This document shows positions 47,319 through 60,188 of a stretch of 64,000 bases of DNA, piece after piece (position 1 is the first letter of the stretch; each line of letters begins with the position of its first letter). The DNA comes from Solanum dulcamara. Its lineage: Eukaryota > Streptophyta > Magnoliopsida > Solanales > Solanaceae. A program made the translations under genes and the position numbers. The notes below the pieces were generated by a model. That model searched no databases, was not told the origin of the DNA, and saw only the letters and a list, made by a program, of their open reading frames with translations. The stretch lies in the NCBI RefSeq assembly GCF_947179165.1, contig NC_077240.1, positions 57,670,501-57,734,500 on the forward strand, written 5' to 3'.

Positions 47319-50265
47319 TGTTATGCCCTGTACTTTTGTACATCGAAAAGCTTTCTTAAACTTCTTAACAGTTTCCACATGACCCAGATTATCTATAATG
47401 TTATCAGATAACTCTAAGGAAGAAAGGATGTGATGCGCCATAAGTATAAAGGTTGGAAATTAGGTTATAAGGATTTGAAAGGGGTTGAAGGCCAAATAAC
47501 AAGTCGTAGGACTCGACTTACTCACGTAAGCTACCAACTTGGATTTCTTTCATACTAGAGCTACTTGAGTACACGTTGAGCTTAAGTAGCAAGGATTACA
47601 TAGGTTCTTAAAGTAAGATAAGATTACGAACCCATGGAAGAAGCGGAAGGAGGTGTAGCACCTACTTTGAAGCAAGTAGGTGATGCACCTACTTGGACTA
47701 AGTAGGTGATGCACCTACTTGACCAAGTAGGTGACTCACCTTCTTGGGGTGGACCCCACCACCATATGGCAGCGTGTGAGTGGCCGCATGGGCTGAGGTG
47801 GCTCTCTAAGGGGATGCCACATGTCACCTCTTAAAAAGGGTATATATACATGTAAGTTGCTGAATATTTTCATTCTTCATCTTTAAGCTTGGAAAAAATA
47901 GAGAAAACCCTAGAACTAGAGAGGGAGAGCTACGGCCAAGCATGGCTGCCAAGGTAAACCTCGATTTTTCTCCATGAATTAACTATTTAAGGTATCTTAC
48001 GGTTAAATAATGGTTTTTAACAATGTAAAATAACTATTTGGGGTAGCAAAGAAGTGACGTGAACAACCCGCAAACTTTCAGCATGTTAAGGAGCTTCCGA
48101 AGTTAATTTTTGGCAAGGTATGGCTTGATTCTCTTCTCCCATATTTTGGTAAATGTTTAAGCATGTTATATATGTGTAAATATGATTTGGAGACGTGAAA
48201 ATATGTACGTTATGGCTGAAGAATGTTGCAGTCCGTATAGGGGCTATTTTAACGATATTCTAACGGGTTAAAGTTTGGCTAGTGTCGTTGTTATTGTGGT
48301 GTTGTATTGAGATTTGTTTTGTAGTGTTGCAAGGCTGTAAACATGTCTAAATATATGTATAAGTTCTTCTGGTTTCAGCCACATCACATCCCATTTCGTG
48401 TGGTTGAGATTTTATGAAATAAAGATTGAAAAGCGTATTTTGGAGTCGTAGTTTGAGCGGGCTGTTTAGGACTAGTTTTGTGTAATGTTGAAGTGGTGTA
48501 ATTGTTTTTTGTCTGATGGTTGTTATGTTTAACATGTATGCTAAGGTTTGGAGGTTAATTTTAAGTTTGGATAGGGTGAGTTATAGAAGAGATGCTGCCC
48601 GAATTCTGTTAACTTCCTAACTAACTTATAGACTAGTCGAGAAAGGCGAATAAGGAATTGATTCCTATGGGTGCTTGGTTGTGGATTTAGAAGATGGAAA
48701 TTTAAATGTTATTAATATTAGTATTACCTTCGTGTTAAATAGGTTCAGAGGACGACGAGACAAGCTGGGTTAAAAGCAATCGATAAGAGGTATGTAAAGC
48801 TATCTTTCTCTTCTTTTTGCAAGTCTTAGTCTTAAGTGGTTTGTATATGAAATGTGAGGATAATTCCATTCATAGAACCCCGAGTATGATTCATAAATCT
48901 TATTCACTTCATGATGTTAGAACTCCTGCAATAGTTGAGTTATTGCCTTGTAAGTCTTCTACATGACAAAAAGTAGAGTATGTAAAGCCTATCCTTTATC
49001 TTCTTTGACATGTCCTAGATATAAGTAAAATATGATACGATTGCTGAGGTGATTCCATTCCTAAGTGTCTCTTATTCACTTCTGGATATCAAACTTTTAT
49101 AATAGTCGAACTACTTTCCTTGAATCTTCTATATGTTAAGGAAATAATGAGTATACGGGCTCCTAGTCTTAAGGACAGTATGAAAACACATGCTCCTGAG
49201 TCCTTAGGCATCTGGCCTTACTTTAATACATGGCTAGGGTCCCCAAGATTCTAATTGATATAGCCCCTAATGATAGTTAAAGGGAACTTGAGATGACTAT
49301 ACTACTACTCTAGTCCTCAGACGATAGCTTAGTCTTCTTATACTTTCGAGTCTCTAATAATGATTTAAATTGCATATAGTTACTCACTATTTCACTCGTG
49401 AATACTGTGACACTTCTTTCATCAAGTCTCGATATAGGTATGTAATTGTGCACAGTTCGCTGCATTAACTCACTGAGTCCCTCACTAGAGGGCCAGGTAA
49501 GTATGTATATATATGATGATGTGGGGTGATAAGGTGATAATAGCGCTGGGCCCTGTGATGGTCCTACAGATATATGATTCACCGATTCCATGAAAGGGTC
49601 GGCTATATTGTATGATATGAGCATGCATACTTTGATGATTCCTCAGGTACAGGTATAGTGGTTTCTTAAATAACATACTTATCTCCTAAGCCTTATCACA
49701 AATGTTCTCCCATTTATACTATGTTATGCTTTATATACTCAGTATATATGTCGTACTGACCCCCCCTTTTCTTCGGGAGGCTGCATTTTATGCCCAAAGG
49801 TACATACACACGTGTTGGAGATCCGCCAGCTTAGGACTCCACCCAACAAGCTTGGGAAGAGCTCTATTGTGTCGGAGCCGATCTTTTGTCACTAAACCAC
49901 TATTTTATGTACTTGTCTATTAAGGGGTATGGCGGGGGCCCTGTCCCGCCATATGTTACCATTGATATTCTTAGAGATCTATAGACATATGTATGTGGGT
50001 TAGTTACAAGGTCTTTGCAGCTGGGCCTATACGGCATATTGTAAATGTTAGTAGGTTATGGCAGCCTTGTTGGCTTGCGTGCCCATTCCTGATATGACGC
50101 AAATGAAAGAGGTGATATATATATGAAACTATAATCACCCACCGGGGTTCTTGTGTTCAATCCTTATATTTGATGGGTTCTTGTATACAAACCTTATATT
50201 TGATAGTTATGTATACGGGGTCCAGGTCACATCCTAGTTGCGGCCTACGGGGTTAGGTCGTGACA
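47319..50265 (+). repeat. LTR (family P), plus strand, left arm of inverted pair
   Basis: It starts TGTTATGCCC at 47319 and ends GGTCGTGACA at 50265 (2.95 kb), followed by a primer-binding site, so it is a 5'-type LTR. It inserted into the T-like gag. The segment 47319-49925 is repeated in reverse complement at 50332-53013. Frames at 47624-47827 and 49310-49923 are incidental. Confidence 0.85.
47675..47752. repeat. palindromic 26-bp minisatellite, 3 units
   Basis: AGTAGGTG begins at 47675, 47701 and 47726. Each unit is itself near-palindromic (AAGTAGGTGATGCACCTACTT). The other arm holds five units. Confidence 0.85.
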
Positions 50266-50267
50266 AA

Positions 50268-50283
50268 AATAGTATCAGAGCAG
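50268..50283 (+). other. primer-binding site after the left LTR
   Basis: AATAGTATCAGAGCAG matches the tRNA-Met primer-binding signature with two changes and lies just after the LTR end. About 50 bp of leader follow before the inverted LTR begins. Confidence 0.75.
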
Positions 50284-50331
50284 TTCATGCTTGGAGTGTC
50301 TACAGACCATATCTAGTAGAGTCTTGTTTAT

Positions 50332-53013
50332 CCTGAATAGACAAGTATGTAAAATAGTGGTTCAGTGAAAAAGCTCGATTCCGACACAATAGAGATCTTC
50401 CTAAGCTTGTTGGTGGAGTCCTAAGCTGGCAGATCCCCAACACGTGTGTCTGTACCTGTGGGCATGAAACGCAGCCCCCCAAAGAAAAGGGGGGTCAGTA
50501 CGACATATGTACTGAGTATATAAAGCATAACGTAGTATAAATGAGAGCACATCTACGATAAGGCTCAGGAGATAAGTATGTTATTTAAGAAACCACTGTA
50601 CTTGTACCTAAGGAATCATCAAAGTATGCATGCTCATATCGTATAATATAGTCGGCCCTTTCAGGGACTCGGTGAATCATATATCTGTAGGACCATTACA
50701 GGGCCCAGCACCATCATCACCTTATCACCCCACATCATCCTATATATACATATATATCCGACCCTCTAGTGAGGGACTCGATGAGTCAATGCAGTGAACT
50801 GTGCATAATTACATACCCAGCCCGAGATTAGATAAAAGAAGTGTTATAGTATTCACGAATGGAGTAGTGAGTAACTATATGCAATTTAAATCACTATCAG
50901 AGACTCGGCAATATAAGAAGACTAAGCTATCGTCTGAGGACTAGAGTAGTAGTGTAGTCATTTCCAGTGCCCTTTAACTGTCATTAGAGGCTATTTCAAT
51001 TAGAATCTCGGGGACCCTAGCTATGTATTAAAGTAAGTCTAGACGCCTAAGGACTCAGGAGCATGTGTTTTCATACAGTCCTTAAGACTAGGAGCCCGCA
51101 TACTCATTATTTCCTTAACATATAGAAGGTTCAAGGAAAGTAGTTTAACTATTACAAAAGTTCGACATCTAGAAGTGAATAAGATACACTTAGGAATGGA
51201 ATCACCTCACCAATCATATCATATTTTACTTATATCTAGGACATGTCAAAGAAGAGAAAGGATAGGCTTTACATACTCTACTTTTCATCATATAAAAGAC
51301 TTATAAGGCAATAACTAAACTATTGCAGGATTTCTAACATCACGAAGTGAATAAGATTTATGAATCATACTCAGGGTTCTATGAATGGAATTATCCCCAC
51401 ATTTCATATACAAACCACTTAAGACTAAGACATGCCAAAAGAAGAGAAAGATAGCTTTACATACCTCTTATCGATTGCTTTTAACCCGGCTTATCTCGTC
51501 GTCCTCTGAACCTATTTAACACGAAGATAATACTAATATTAATAACCTTTAACTTTCCATCTTCTAAATCAACAACCAAGCACCCATAGGAATCAATTCC
51601 TTATTCTCCTTTCTCGACTAGTCTATAAGTTAGTTAAGAAGTTAACGGAATTCAGGCAACATCTCCTCTATAACTCGCCCTATACGAACTTACAATTAAC
51701 CTCCAAAACTTAGTAGACATATTAACCAAAACAAACCGAAGCTAATACACAATTACACCACTTCAACATTACATAAAACAAGTCCCAAACAGCCCGCACA
51801 AACTACGACTCCAAAATACGATTTTCAATCTTTATTTCATAAAATCTCAACCACACAAAATGGGACGTGATGTGGCTAAAACCAGAAGAAACTATACCTA
51901 TATTTAGACATGTTTCCATACCTGCAACACTACAAAACAACTCCCAATACAACACCACAATAACAACGATACTAGCCAAACTTTAACCCATTAGAATATC
52001 GTCAAAACAGCCCCTATACGGCCTGCAACATTCTTCAGCCATAACATACATATTTTCATGTCTCCAACTCATATTTAGACATACATAACATTCTTAAACA
52101 TTTACCAAAACGTGGAAGAAGAGAATCAAGTCATACCTTGCCAAAAATCAACTTCGGAAGCTCCTTAACATGCTGAAAGTTTGCGGGTTGTTCACGTCAC
52201 TTCTTTGCTACCCCAAATAGTTATTTTACATTGTTAAAAACCGTTATTTAACCGTAAGATACCTTAAATAATTAATTTACGGAGCGAAATTGAGGCTTAC
52301 CTTGGCCACCATGCTTGGCCGTAGCTCTCCCTCTCTAGTTCTAGGGTTTTCTCTAATTTTTTCCAAGCTTAAAGATGAAGAATGAAAATATTCAGCAACT
52401 AACATGTATATATACCCTTTTTAAGAGGGTGACATGTGGCATCCCCTTAGGGGTGACATGTGGCAGCCCCTTAGAGTGCCACCTCAGCCCATGCAGCCAC
52501 TCCAATGCTGCCACATGGTGGTGGGGTCCACCCCAAGAAGGTGAGTCACCTACTTGGTCAAGTAGGTACATCACCTACTTAGTCCAAGTAGGTGCATCAC
52601 CTACTTAGTCCAAGTAGGTGCATCACCTACTTAGTCCAAGTAGGTGCATCACCTACTTGCTTCAAAGTAGGTGCTACACCTCCTTCCGCTTCTTCCATGG
52701 GTTCGTAATCTTATCTTACTTTAAGAACCTATGTAATCCTTGCTACTTAAGCTCGATGTGTACTCAAGTAGCTATAGTATGTAAGAAATCCAAGTTTGTA
52801 GCTTACACGAGTAAGTCGAGTCGTACGACTTATTATTTGGCCTTCAACCCCTTTCAAATCCTTATAATCCTATTTCCAACCTTCATACTTATGGTGCATA
52901 ACATCCTCTCTTCCTTAAAGTTATTTGATAACATTATAGATAATCTGGGTCACGTGGAAACTGTTAAGATGTTTAAGAAAGCTTTTCGATATACAAAAGT
53001 ATGGGGCATAACA
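50332..53013 (-). repeat. LTR (family P), minus strand, right arm of inverted pair
   Basis: The minus-strand start TGTTATGCCCC lies at 53013. The LTR runs to 50332 and lacks the last 340 bp present in the left arm. It is a 3'-type LTR because a polypurine tract and pol tail adjoin its start. It can be matched to the left arm line by line (for example 51380-51480 against 48770-48890). Confidence 0.85.
52561..52690. repeat. palindromic 26-bp minisatellite, 5 units
   Basis: AGTAGGT begins at 52561, 52587, 52613, 52639 and 52666: an exact 26-bp period for four units, then 27. The units are nearly identical (GGTGCATCACCTACTTAGTC), so the expansion is recent relative to the LTR. Confidence 0.9.
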
Positions 53014-53029
53014 TCCTTCCCCCCTTTAG
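53014..53029 (-). other. polypurine tract
   Basis: On the minus strand CTAAAGGGGGGAAGGA lies directly before the LTR start at 53013, the plus-strand DNA primer of an LTR element. Confidence 0.8.
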
Positions 53030-54193
53030 AAAATTCGTCCTTAAATGTTAACTAGTCTTATACTGTCTTGCATGGACTTTAGGAATTCTTCGTAATAGTT
53101 GTCATCCATAGTCCTTTTATTCATTAACTCAATTAATCTAGGAGTTTAGACTTCCTATAGGCATAGGGAACACGCACGGATATCTCTTCTCGATATCCCT
53201 TTTGGCTTCCCAAGTCATCTCTTTTCCGATCTTATTTTGCCATAACACTTTGACGGGAGTCACATCCCTAGTTCTCCACTTTCTAATCTGCTGACCCATG
53301 ATGGCGATAGGTTTCTCCTCGTAGGATGACTCCTTGTTACGTAGATCGCATCCACCAGAAATAATTTGGAAGGGTCACTTATACCTTTGCAAAATCTTGA
53401 CATATGAGGGATTGGGTGTACCGCTTCCAAATCCGATGGTAGGTCCAACTCATAGGCAGCTCTTCCTATCCTACAAATTATCTTGTAAGGACCAACTTAT
53501 CTCAGGCTACATTTCTCTTTCTTGTCAAGTCCCTTTATACCTTTTATTGGTGATGCTTTCATGATGACCTAACCCCCAACTTTAGACTCAAAAGGACGAG
53601 ATCGATTATCTGAGTATGACTTTTGACGACTCTATGATGCTACTAGTTTCTCCGGAATGGGTTTCACTTTATGAATAGCCTATTGGCTTATATCCGGGCC
53701 CATCAGTGGACCTTCATCAATATTAAACCCACCTGTAGGTGCTCTACACCTTCTGCTATACGAAGCTTTCTATGGTGCCATATGGATGCTATTATAAGCA
53801 AATTCAATAAGTGACAAGTGAACACTCCAGCTACCTCTGAAGTTAATAATGCAGGCCCGTAACATATTTTCTAGCATTTGCATAGTGCACTCGGTCTGTC
53901 CATTAGTCTGAGGGTGAAAGGTTGTGCTAAGATTCACCTAAGTTCCCAATTCCTTCTTGGAATGATCCCCAGAAGTTAGTTGTAGATTGGGCTTCTCCGT
54001 TTGAGATAATAGCTATGGGGATCCTGCGAAGTTTTACTATTTCCTTCTTATATAGTCTCGCATAGTCCTTAGCTGAATATATGCTCCTAACTGGAAGGAA
54101 GTTGCTGATTCCTATTAGCCTATCCACAATAACCCATACTGAATCATTCTTTTGTAAGGCACGAAGTAAGTCTGTAATGAAGTCTATATTCTA
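53030..54193 (-). pseudogene. gypsy pol: integrase core to chromodomain-like tail, degenerate
   Basis: On the minus strand 54193-53927 gives the integrase core start (DFITDLLRALQKNDSVWVIVDRL, NFLPVRSIYSAKDYARLY-KEIVKL, GEAQSTTNFWGSFQEG). After many stops, 53448-53260 gives the DLPSDLEAVHPIPHMSRF block, and 53330-53150 the tail (EEKPIAIM, VKVLWQNKIGKEMTWEAKRDIEKRYP). It ends with GRIF and the polypurine tract. It belongs to the element whose 3' LTR is the right arm. The expected GAQF motif is altered and stops are frequent, so it is dead. Confidence 0.75.
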
Positions 54194-56636
54194 GAATCAT
54201 CAGCCCCCATGTATTATCTCTCGCTTAATTTTAAAAGACTTTAATTGTCATTATGCTCTATATCTCCTAAGCTCAATCCTTAGGGTTGGCTATCAAATAA
54301 CGTTAGGATTTCCCCTATATAATAATTGTACATAGTTGCTCTATGCGCTATCTATCATCCACTGGTATAATTCTGAAAAACATTTGGCATACAAGTTTAC
54401 CATCTTTTAGCAACCAGCTAATTCTGATCGTCTTACTTAACCCATTTTATAATTCTCTTAGCCCAACTTGTAACACTCTAGGCATGTTCTACTGTGTTCT
54501 TACTCAGACCGTTTTTCCAGTTCTCTTAGCACACATCATATTATAATCTTTACACGAATGTGTTAGGTGCTTACAGTAGTCCAGAAGATGCCTTAACATC
54601 GCCATATTAGTCCCTTACCTCCTTTAGTTGATGTTAGGGCTCCACTATGGCTTTTGTCTTTAATACTGATTATATCTTAATAGTTTTTCCTCAAACCATC
54701 TTATACTTTTATTTAATGCATTCGAACTATGGCAATCACCTTGCTATTATTGACTCCTTATTAGCTTCATCGAGTATTCACTTGATCTCACTCTTTACAT
54801 ACCAATATTCGTAGGTTGCAAAACTATTCTTGTACAATTTGCACCAAGTGCGTTTAATTCCACTCATAGTCTCCCCTACTCTTGGCTTACTCTGCTCTAC
54901 ATATGCCATTTTATTGATAGGCACTCGTAGTCTATTTTGTCACCTTTGTCTTGCTTCCTTTACTTATCCTTGAGTCTTCTTACTTCTACTATAGGTGGGA
55001 TTTCTTCTCCTTTCTCTTATGCTAATTGTATGTCACAATATCAGTAGCCAATAACTGTTTTTCTAACGTCCCAACCTTTAGTCATGTATAGCCTTTCTAT
55101 CCTTTACAATACCTTTACATCACCCATTATTATTCTCTTTTCCATATTCATCTCTTTTATATGCACCCGTTCTGCAGTGTCATACCATTTAAGGTCTTTG
55201 CCAATAATTCCCAGCACTGTCTCAGATATCATGGCTTCTATCCATTTATTGCTGGCCTTTAGATCTTGTTAACTCATTCCAGCATGGGATCTCACTTGAA
55301 GTTTAAGTGTTCACGCTAACACGTTGTAGTGTCGGTTGGTTTTATCTCATGCTTGTATTTTTTATATCCACTCTCCCCCCTTTAGGGTAGGTGTATCTAT
55401 GTTATTGTCTGGGTATTTCTAACTTTCCAAATGCATATGAGTCTTTTCCAACATATTTAGTATACTGTGCTATATTCGTATCTTTGTTTATCTCACCTAT
55501 ACTTTAGGTTACCCATGTACGAAACCCTAATACAATCATGAGGTGATCTAAATTCTCGATATATCGTATAAAATCTTATCTGTGATTAGTACTCGAGAAT
55601 GTAATTGATGTAGCAATTTATCCAAAGCCACATTCTATGTATTCTGGTCAATAGTTAGTTAATACTTATAGTCGCTTCAATCCTACTTAGACAGCACTTA
55701 TATTCCGATGATCAGTGTCCAAAACTATCTTGAGGTAATATTTTTGTCCCAACCTATATCATCTCTTTCTTTTTGAGGGATTCATATTGCACCACTTGTT
55801 TCTCAAATCTACTGTCCTTGTCCCCTAAGGATTTCCCTATTTTGAGGTGAGATTATGTGCATCCATTACCCTTCTAGAACTCATGCCTTTCATCCTTGTC
55901 GTATACCCGATGCTATCTTCTAATCTCGCTTAAAATCATAACAACTTGGTTTTAATAGCGGTCTTGTCTTATCACCTTTTCATCATACTATACCTTCAGT
56001 TCGTAGCTGTCTATTTCCCTTTGTGTCTGATACTCATACTTAAGTAATTACATCTATCTTGAGTTCTTCCTTTAGTAGTCCCTTCATTTCTTATTTTTTT
56101 AAAACATCTTCTATCTACCTCTACTTGTTCTTAGCATACCAGTCATTTCTAGCATTCATCTTGTCTTGTTACTCACCTTTATTTTCGTTACCACTTGACC
56201 TTTTATTCTGAACCTTCCTTATGAGTATGTGTAAGTCTTCTTATTCATTCTCTATTTTCTTTTCTGTTTTCCATAAAACACGTCATATCCTTTAGTTATT
56301 TCCTTACTATGCTTTACTTATTCTCATAACGATCTTCGTTACATTCACATGATATCTTGTTCACATTCAATCTCATAGTATAACACTGCTTAACCGTCTT
56401 CATGGTTCTTAGTATGGGTTAATTATACTCGATGAGGTAAACGCACTTAACCTTTGTCTCAATCATCCCTTAGTCTCACCAGTCTTTTCCAAATTCTTTT
56501 TCCACACCAATATTGACCTCCTCGTTACTATTACCATCACTTTGGTAATTAATTTATTTCTTGAGGTCAGCCATACTCGTAGTTTAATTAAATCTCATTC
56601 CTATCATAGACAAGGCATACTACAACCCTGTATCTT
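54194..56636. other. unassigned pyrimidine-rich region
   Basis: This is 2.4 kb strikingly rich in T and C on the plus strand. It lies where the upstream pol of the minus-strand element would be expected, but I could not recognise RT or RNase H motifs in any frame. It may be very decayed pol or another repeat. Its right end abuts viral sequence at about 56637. Confidence 0.4.
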
Positions 56637-58157
56637 ATGGTTACTAAGATTGCCAAACTTAAACAAACCTTTGAAAAAGAAATTTGCTCTAATTTTCCAA
56701 ATGCCTTTTGGGATAGTAAATCCCATACCATTGAACTTCCTTATATTGATGGATTCAATGAAATGGCCATTTCTACGAAAGCTAGGCCAATTCAAATGAA
56801 TCACGAATTAATGGAAATTTGTAAGAAAGAAATTCATACTCTTTTGGCAAATAATATTATTAGACCTTCAAAATCTCCGTGGAGTTGTTTAGCGTTTTAT
56901 GTTAAAAATGCTGCAGAGAAAGAAAGAGGATCTCCCTGACTTGTTATCAATTACAAACCTCTGAACAAAGCCTTGAAATGGATTAGGTATCTGATTCCTA
57001 ATAAAAGGGATCTTTTGAAAAGAACTTACAAAGCTAATATTTATAGTAAGTTTGATATGAAATCAGGATTTTGGCAAATACAGATTTCTGAAAAAGATAA
57101 AGACAAAACTGATTTCAATGTCCCATTTGGACAATATGAGTGGAATGTAATGCCTTTTGGGTTAAAAAATGCCCCTTCAGAATTTCAAAATGTCATGAAT
57201 TCTATTTTTAACCATATCAGTCATTTGTCAATTGTTTATATTGATGATGTTTTAATCTTCTCTAAAGACATAGATTCTCATTTTAAACATCTTAACATTT
57301 TTTATAATATAGTCAAGAAAAACGGTCTTGTAGTTAGTGCTAAAAAGATTAAATTAGTTCAAACACAAATCAAGTTTCTAGGCCATGATTTATACCAAGG
57401 TACCTATAAACCAATTTGTAGAGCCATTGAGTTCTCAGACAAATTTCTCGATATTATTACTGATAAAACTCAACTGCAAAGATTCTTGGGAAGTCTCAAT
57501 TATATTGCTGATTTTATTCCTAAAGTCAGATAAATTTCTCGATATTATTACTGATAAAACTCAACTGCAAAGATTCTTGGGAAGTCTCAATTATATTGCT
57601 GATTTTATTCCTAAAGTCAGACAAATTTGTAAACCGTTGTTTGACAGGTTAAAAAGAATACTGTTTCTTGGGACGAGGAACAAACTAATGTTGTCATCAA
57701 AATTAAAGGAATTATTAAGACTCTTCCTTGTCTAGGAATTCCTAACCCTGATCATTTTATGATTGTTGAAACAGATGCCTCTGACAAAGGTTATGGTGGA
57801 ATTCTTAAACAAAGAAAATCCCCTGAATCACCAGAACAATTAGTTCGATACACTTCTAGAATCTGGAATTCCGCACAAAAGAATTATAGCACTGTCAAAA
57901 CGGAAGTTCTTGCTATAGTTCTCTGTATTACTAAATTTCAAGATGACTTAGTTAATAAAGAATTTTTACTTAGAGTAGATTGTAAATCTGCTAAAGATAT
58001 TCTACAAAAAAGATGTTAAAAACCTCGTATCAAAACAAATATTTGCCAAGTGGCAAACTCTACTGTCTAGCTTTGATTTCCAAATTGAATATCTCAAGGG
58101 AGAAGATAATTCTCTCCCACACTTTTTAACCAGAGAATTTTTACAGGGAAAATCATG
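56637..58157 (+). pseudogene. pararetroviral pol fragment: RT and RNase H
   Basis: The RT begins within the pre-palm region (the upstream protease is absent) and contains FDMKSGFWQIQI, MPFGLKNAPSEFQ and the catalytic YIDDVLIFS. RNase H starts with ETDASDKGYGG (57765-57800) and continues to about 58020, where a TAA ends the frame; decayed sequence follows to the next ORF. Visible lesions are a TGA at 56937-56939, a 91-bp tandem duplication at 57435-57616 that shifts the frame, and another frameshift at about 57660-57700. In a virus this enzyme copies the pregenomic RNA into DNA in the cytoplasm. Confidence 0.85.
57435..57616 (+). repeat. 91-bp tandem duplication in viral RT
   Basis: 57435-57525 is repeated at 57526-57616 with one visible difference (C/T at 57440/57531). 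TCAGA-AAATTT occurs at the start of both copies and again after the second. The length is not a multiple of three, so it breaks the frame and creates a TAA at 57531-57533. Confidence 0.95.
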
Positions 58158-59440
58158 AGACTTGGAGCTCCAACAGCAAAAGGACCCTTCAAGGGGAAGG
58201 AAGTAGCAACAAGAACTACTTCGGTAAAACCTTTCAACATCAGGCCAGAATTAACTGGACCATCCAACCGATACTCAGCTTTGGCCCAATTACCACCCAT
58301 AAATCCTACAACATTCCCTCTATTACTTCTAAGTACATCGTCCAACATGCTAATTATGAAAAAACCTTTTGCTCAAACCTCAGAGCCTAGTTCAATCTCC
58401 CCTTTAGGAAAACAGAGATTTTCCCATACTTAGACAAAAGATAGTTATACTGTAAAAACTCCCGAAAGCTTTGCAGAAGAAGTAACTCCAACAGCTTCTC
58501 CCTCTAAACCTAAAGAAAAGGAAAAGTTTGAACTTAATTCTTTGCAGGTTATCCCAATCTTAGCTCTGGACAAAGAGTATGAAAACTACGAGATTAAACA
58601 TCTCCTAAAACCCCTTTACACCAACAGAAATTATGTGGATACTGAAAAAATCCACTTAAAACTAGATTATTTTATGAATTCTTTCTAATTGACACCGATT
58701 CTATTGAAATAGAACACAAATTAGCAGACAAAACCAATCCAGACAGCATTGCATATTCTAAGTTTACAATCAAAAAGATTTTAACTCCTTTCGAATGGCA
58801 AGTTGACCATTTACATACTCCTATTAATTTCTCTAGAGAACTTAGACCCCAAACATATAACTGGTGGGACTATAAACAAGCTTGGTTTAATTTAATGTAC
58901 TTAAGACCTTCATCACATACTTGGTTTGTAAAGTACAGCCCTGAGTTAGCCAAATCCATCATTCCTAGATGGTTTTATAAATGGTGGCATTGTTTTGGGG
59001 GAAACCACAAAACTTTGCCTAAACTATTTTCTGAAAAATTTAGTCAGTTTCAAATTGACCAAGGCATTTCCACATTACCAGAACACATTCAGATGTGTAA
59101 ATATTTTATTCAAAACAAAATTTCTTTTATTATAAGTTGGACTTTCAGAATTGCAGAATTTGACAGAATCAAATATCTGTCCAAAGAAATCCTCATCAAA
59201 GGATGGTCACCAGCTCCTAAGGAACACCAACATGTTCCTCAGAAAATAACTCCCTCAAAAGGATCTCCAAAAGATGAATTAAAGAAAAGACTTCAAAAGG
59301 CTTTATCTGAAATTGATTATAACCCTAATGAGGAAGAAGTCCTCCAGATTTTAGAAGAAGCCTCTTCTCAAAGTGATGACAATGGAGATATGCTACATCA
59401 AAAGGGTCTAGCACGGGCCTATTTACATCCGTTTGATTAA
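58155..59440 (+). pseudogene. pararetroviral downstream ORF (ORF4/transactivator-position protein)
   Basis: It follows pol directly. The first frame (58155-58433) is Pro/Ser/Thr-rich and ends at a TAG. Coding resumes in another frame and is best kept at 58895-59440 (181 codons). There, aromatic-rich motifs (HTWFVKYSPELA, RWFYKWWHCFGG) are followed by a hydrophobic stretch (FIISWTFRIAEF) and an acidic C-terminus (EEEVLQILEEASSQSDDNG). The position corresponds to the inclusion-body/transactivator gene of caulimovirids. I base the role on position and general character, not on a catalytic motif. At least one stop and one frameshift inactivate it. Confidence 0.6.
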
Positions 59441-60090
59441 AATCCTAATTGAGTGTATTAAAATACGGAATAATTAGTCTTCCAAATAGAGATGCATAGT
59501 ATCAGAATTATTTGGAAGAAAAAGATGAGTCTCTGAAAAGAGATGGAATATCTTTTGATTTAAATTAAAATAGACCCTACTCCACCGAAAGTTCCTTAAC
59601 TTATTCGGAAAAGAAGACAGACAACTTTTAACAGCTTTTGACCACTCAAAAGAAGTGGACCCTCTTAAAGACATACATTCACCAACTGATGGACCCCTCA
59701 AAGATAAGATAATCCTCAACAGCCAATCAAATGAAGGCCGCAAGGATTCTCATTATCTTCCTCAGTCTATATAAAGGCTTGTATGATTTCATTGGAAGGC
59801 ATCAAAAAATTTACTACTGAAATTTCTTTTAGTCTTGCACTCTTGTAATCAAAACGCCTATCCCTTCGGCTCAACGACTGCCTATCGGCATAAGAACTAT
59901 TTGACAAGATTTCTACACCTCACCTTAACCACCAGAAATAATTTCCATTTTATGAAATAGGACCAAGAAACTTATATATTATAAGCAAAGCATAATGATT
60001 CTAAAAACTAGATTACTAAAAACTTATCAAAACATAAGTATAATCTAGGAAAGAGTATTTAGCTATGCATAGCTAATAATAACAACCTAG
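59441..60090 (+). promoter_or_regulatory. viral intergenic region with pregenomic-RNA-type promoter
   Basis: There is no coding sequence. TCTATATAAAGG at 59766-59777 is a strong TATA box, with A/T- and purine-rich sequence upstream, placed as in the 35S-type promoter between the last ORF and the leader of caulimovirids. Downstream, about 300 bp of leader-like sequence precede the inversion breakpoint. The promoter points into the antisense of the coat-protein segment. Confidence 0.6.
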
Positions 60091-60188
60091 CTCTGATACT
60101 AGTTCGTCTTTCTTAGAGTCAAATCTTCCCATGATTTGCTTCATACTAAAAGGAGTTACTTCATGCTTTTCTTCCTTTTACCAAGTGA

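Noticed and set aside
47675..47752. CRISPR-like array of palindromic repeats
   Set aside because: Units are contiguous with no unique spacers, and lie in a plant LTR; it is a minisatellite.
60091..60107. Antisense primer-binding-site-like CTCTGATACTA in the viral region
   Set aside because: On the minus strand it reads GTATCAGAGC, but it lies downstream of the coat protein and within a short open frame, not in a leader. It may simply be coding sequence near the inversion point.
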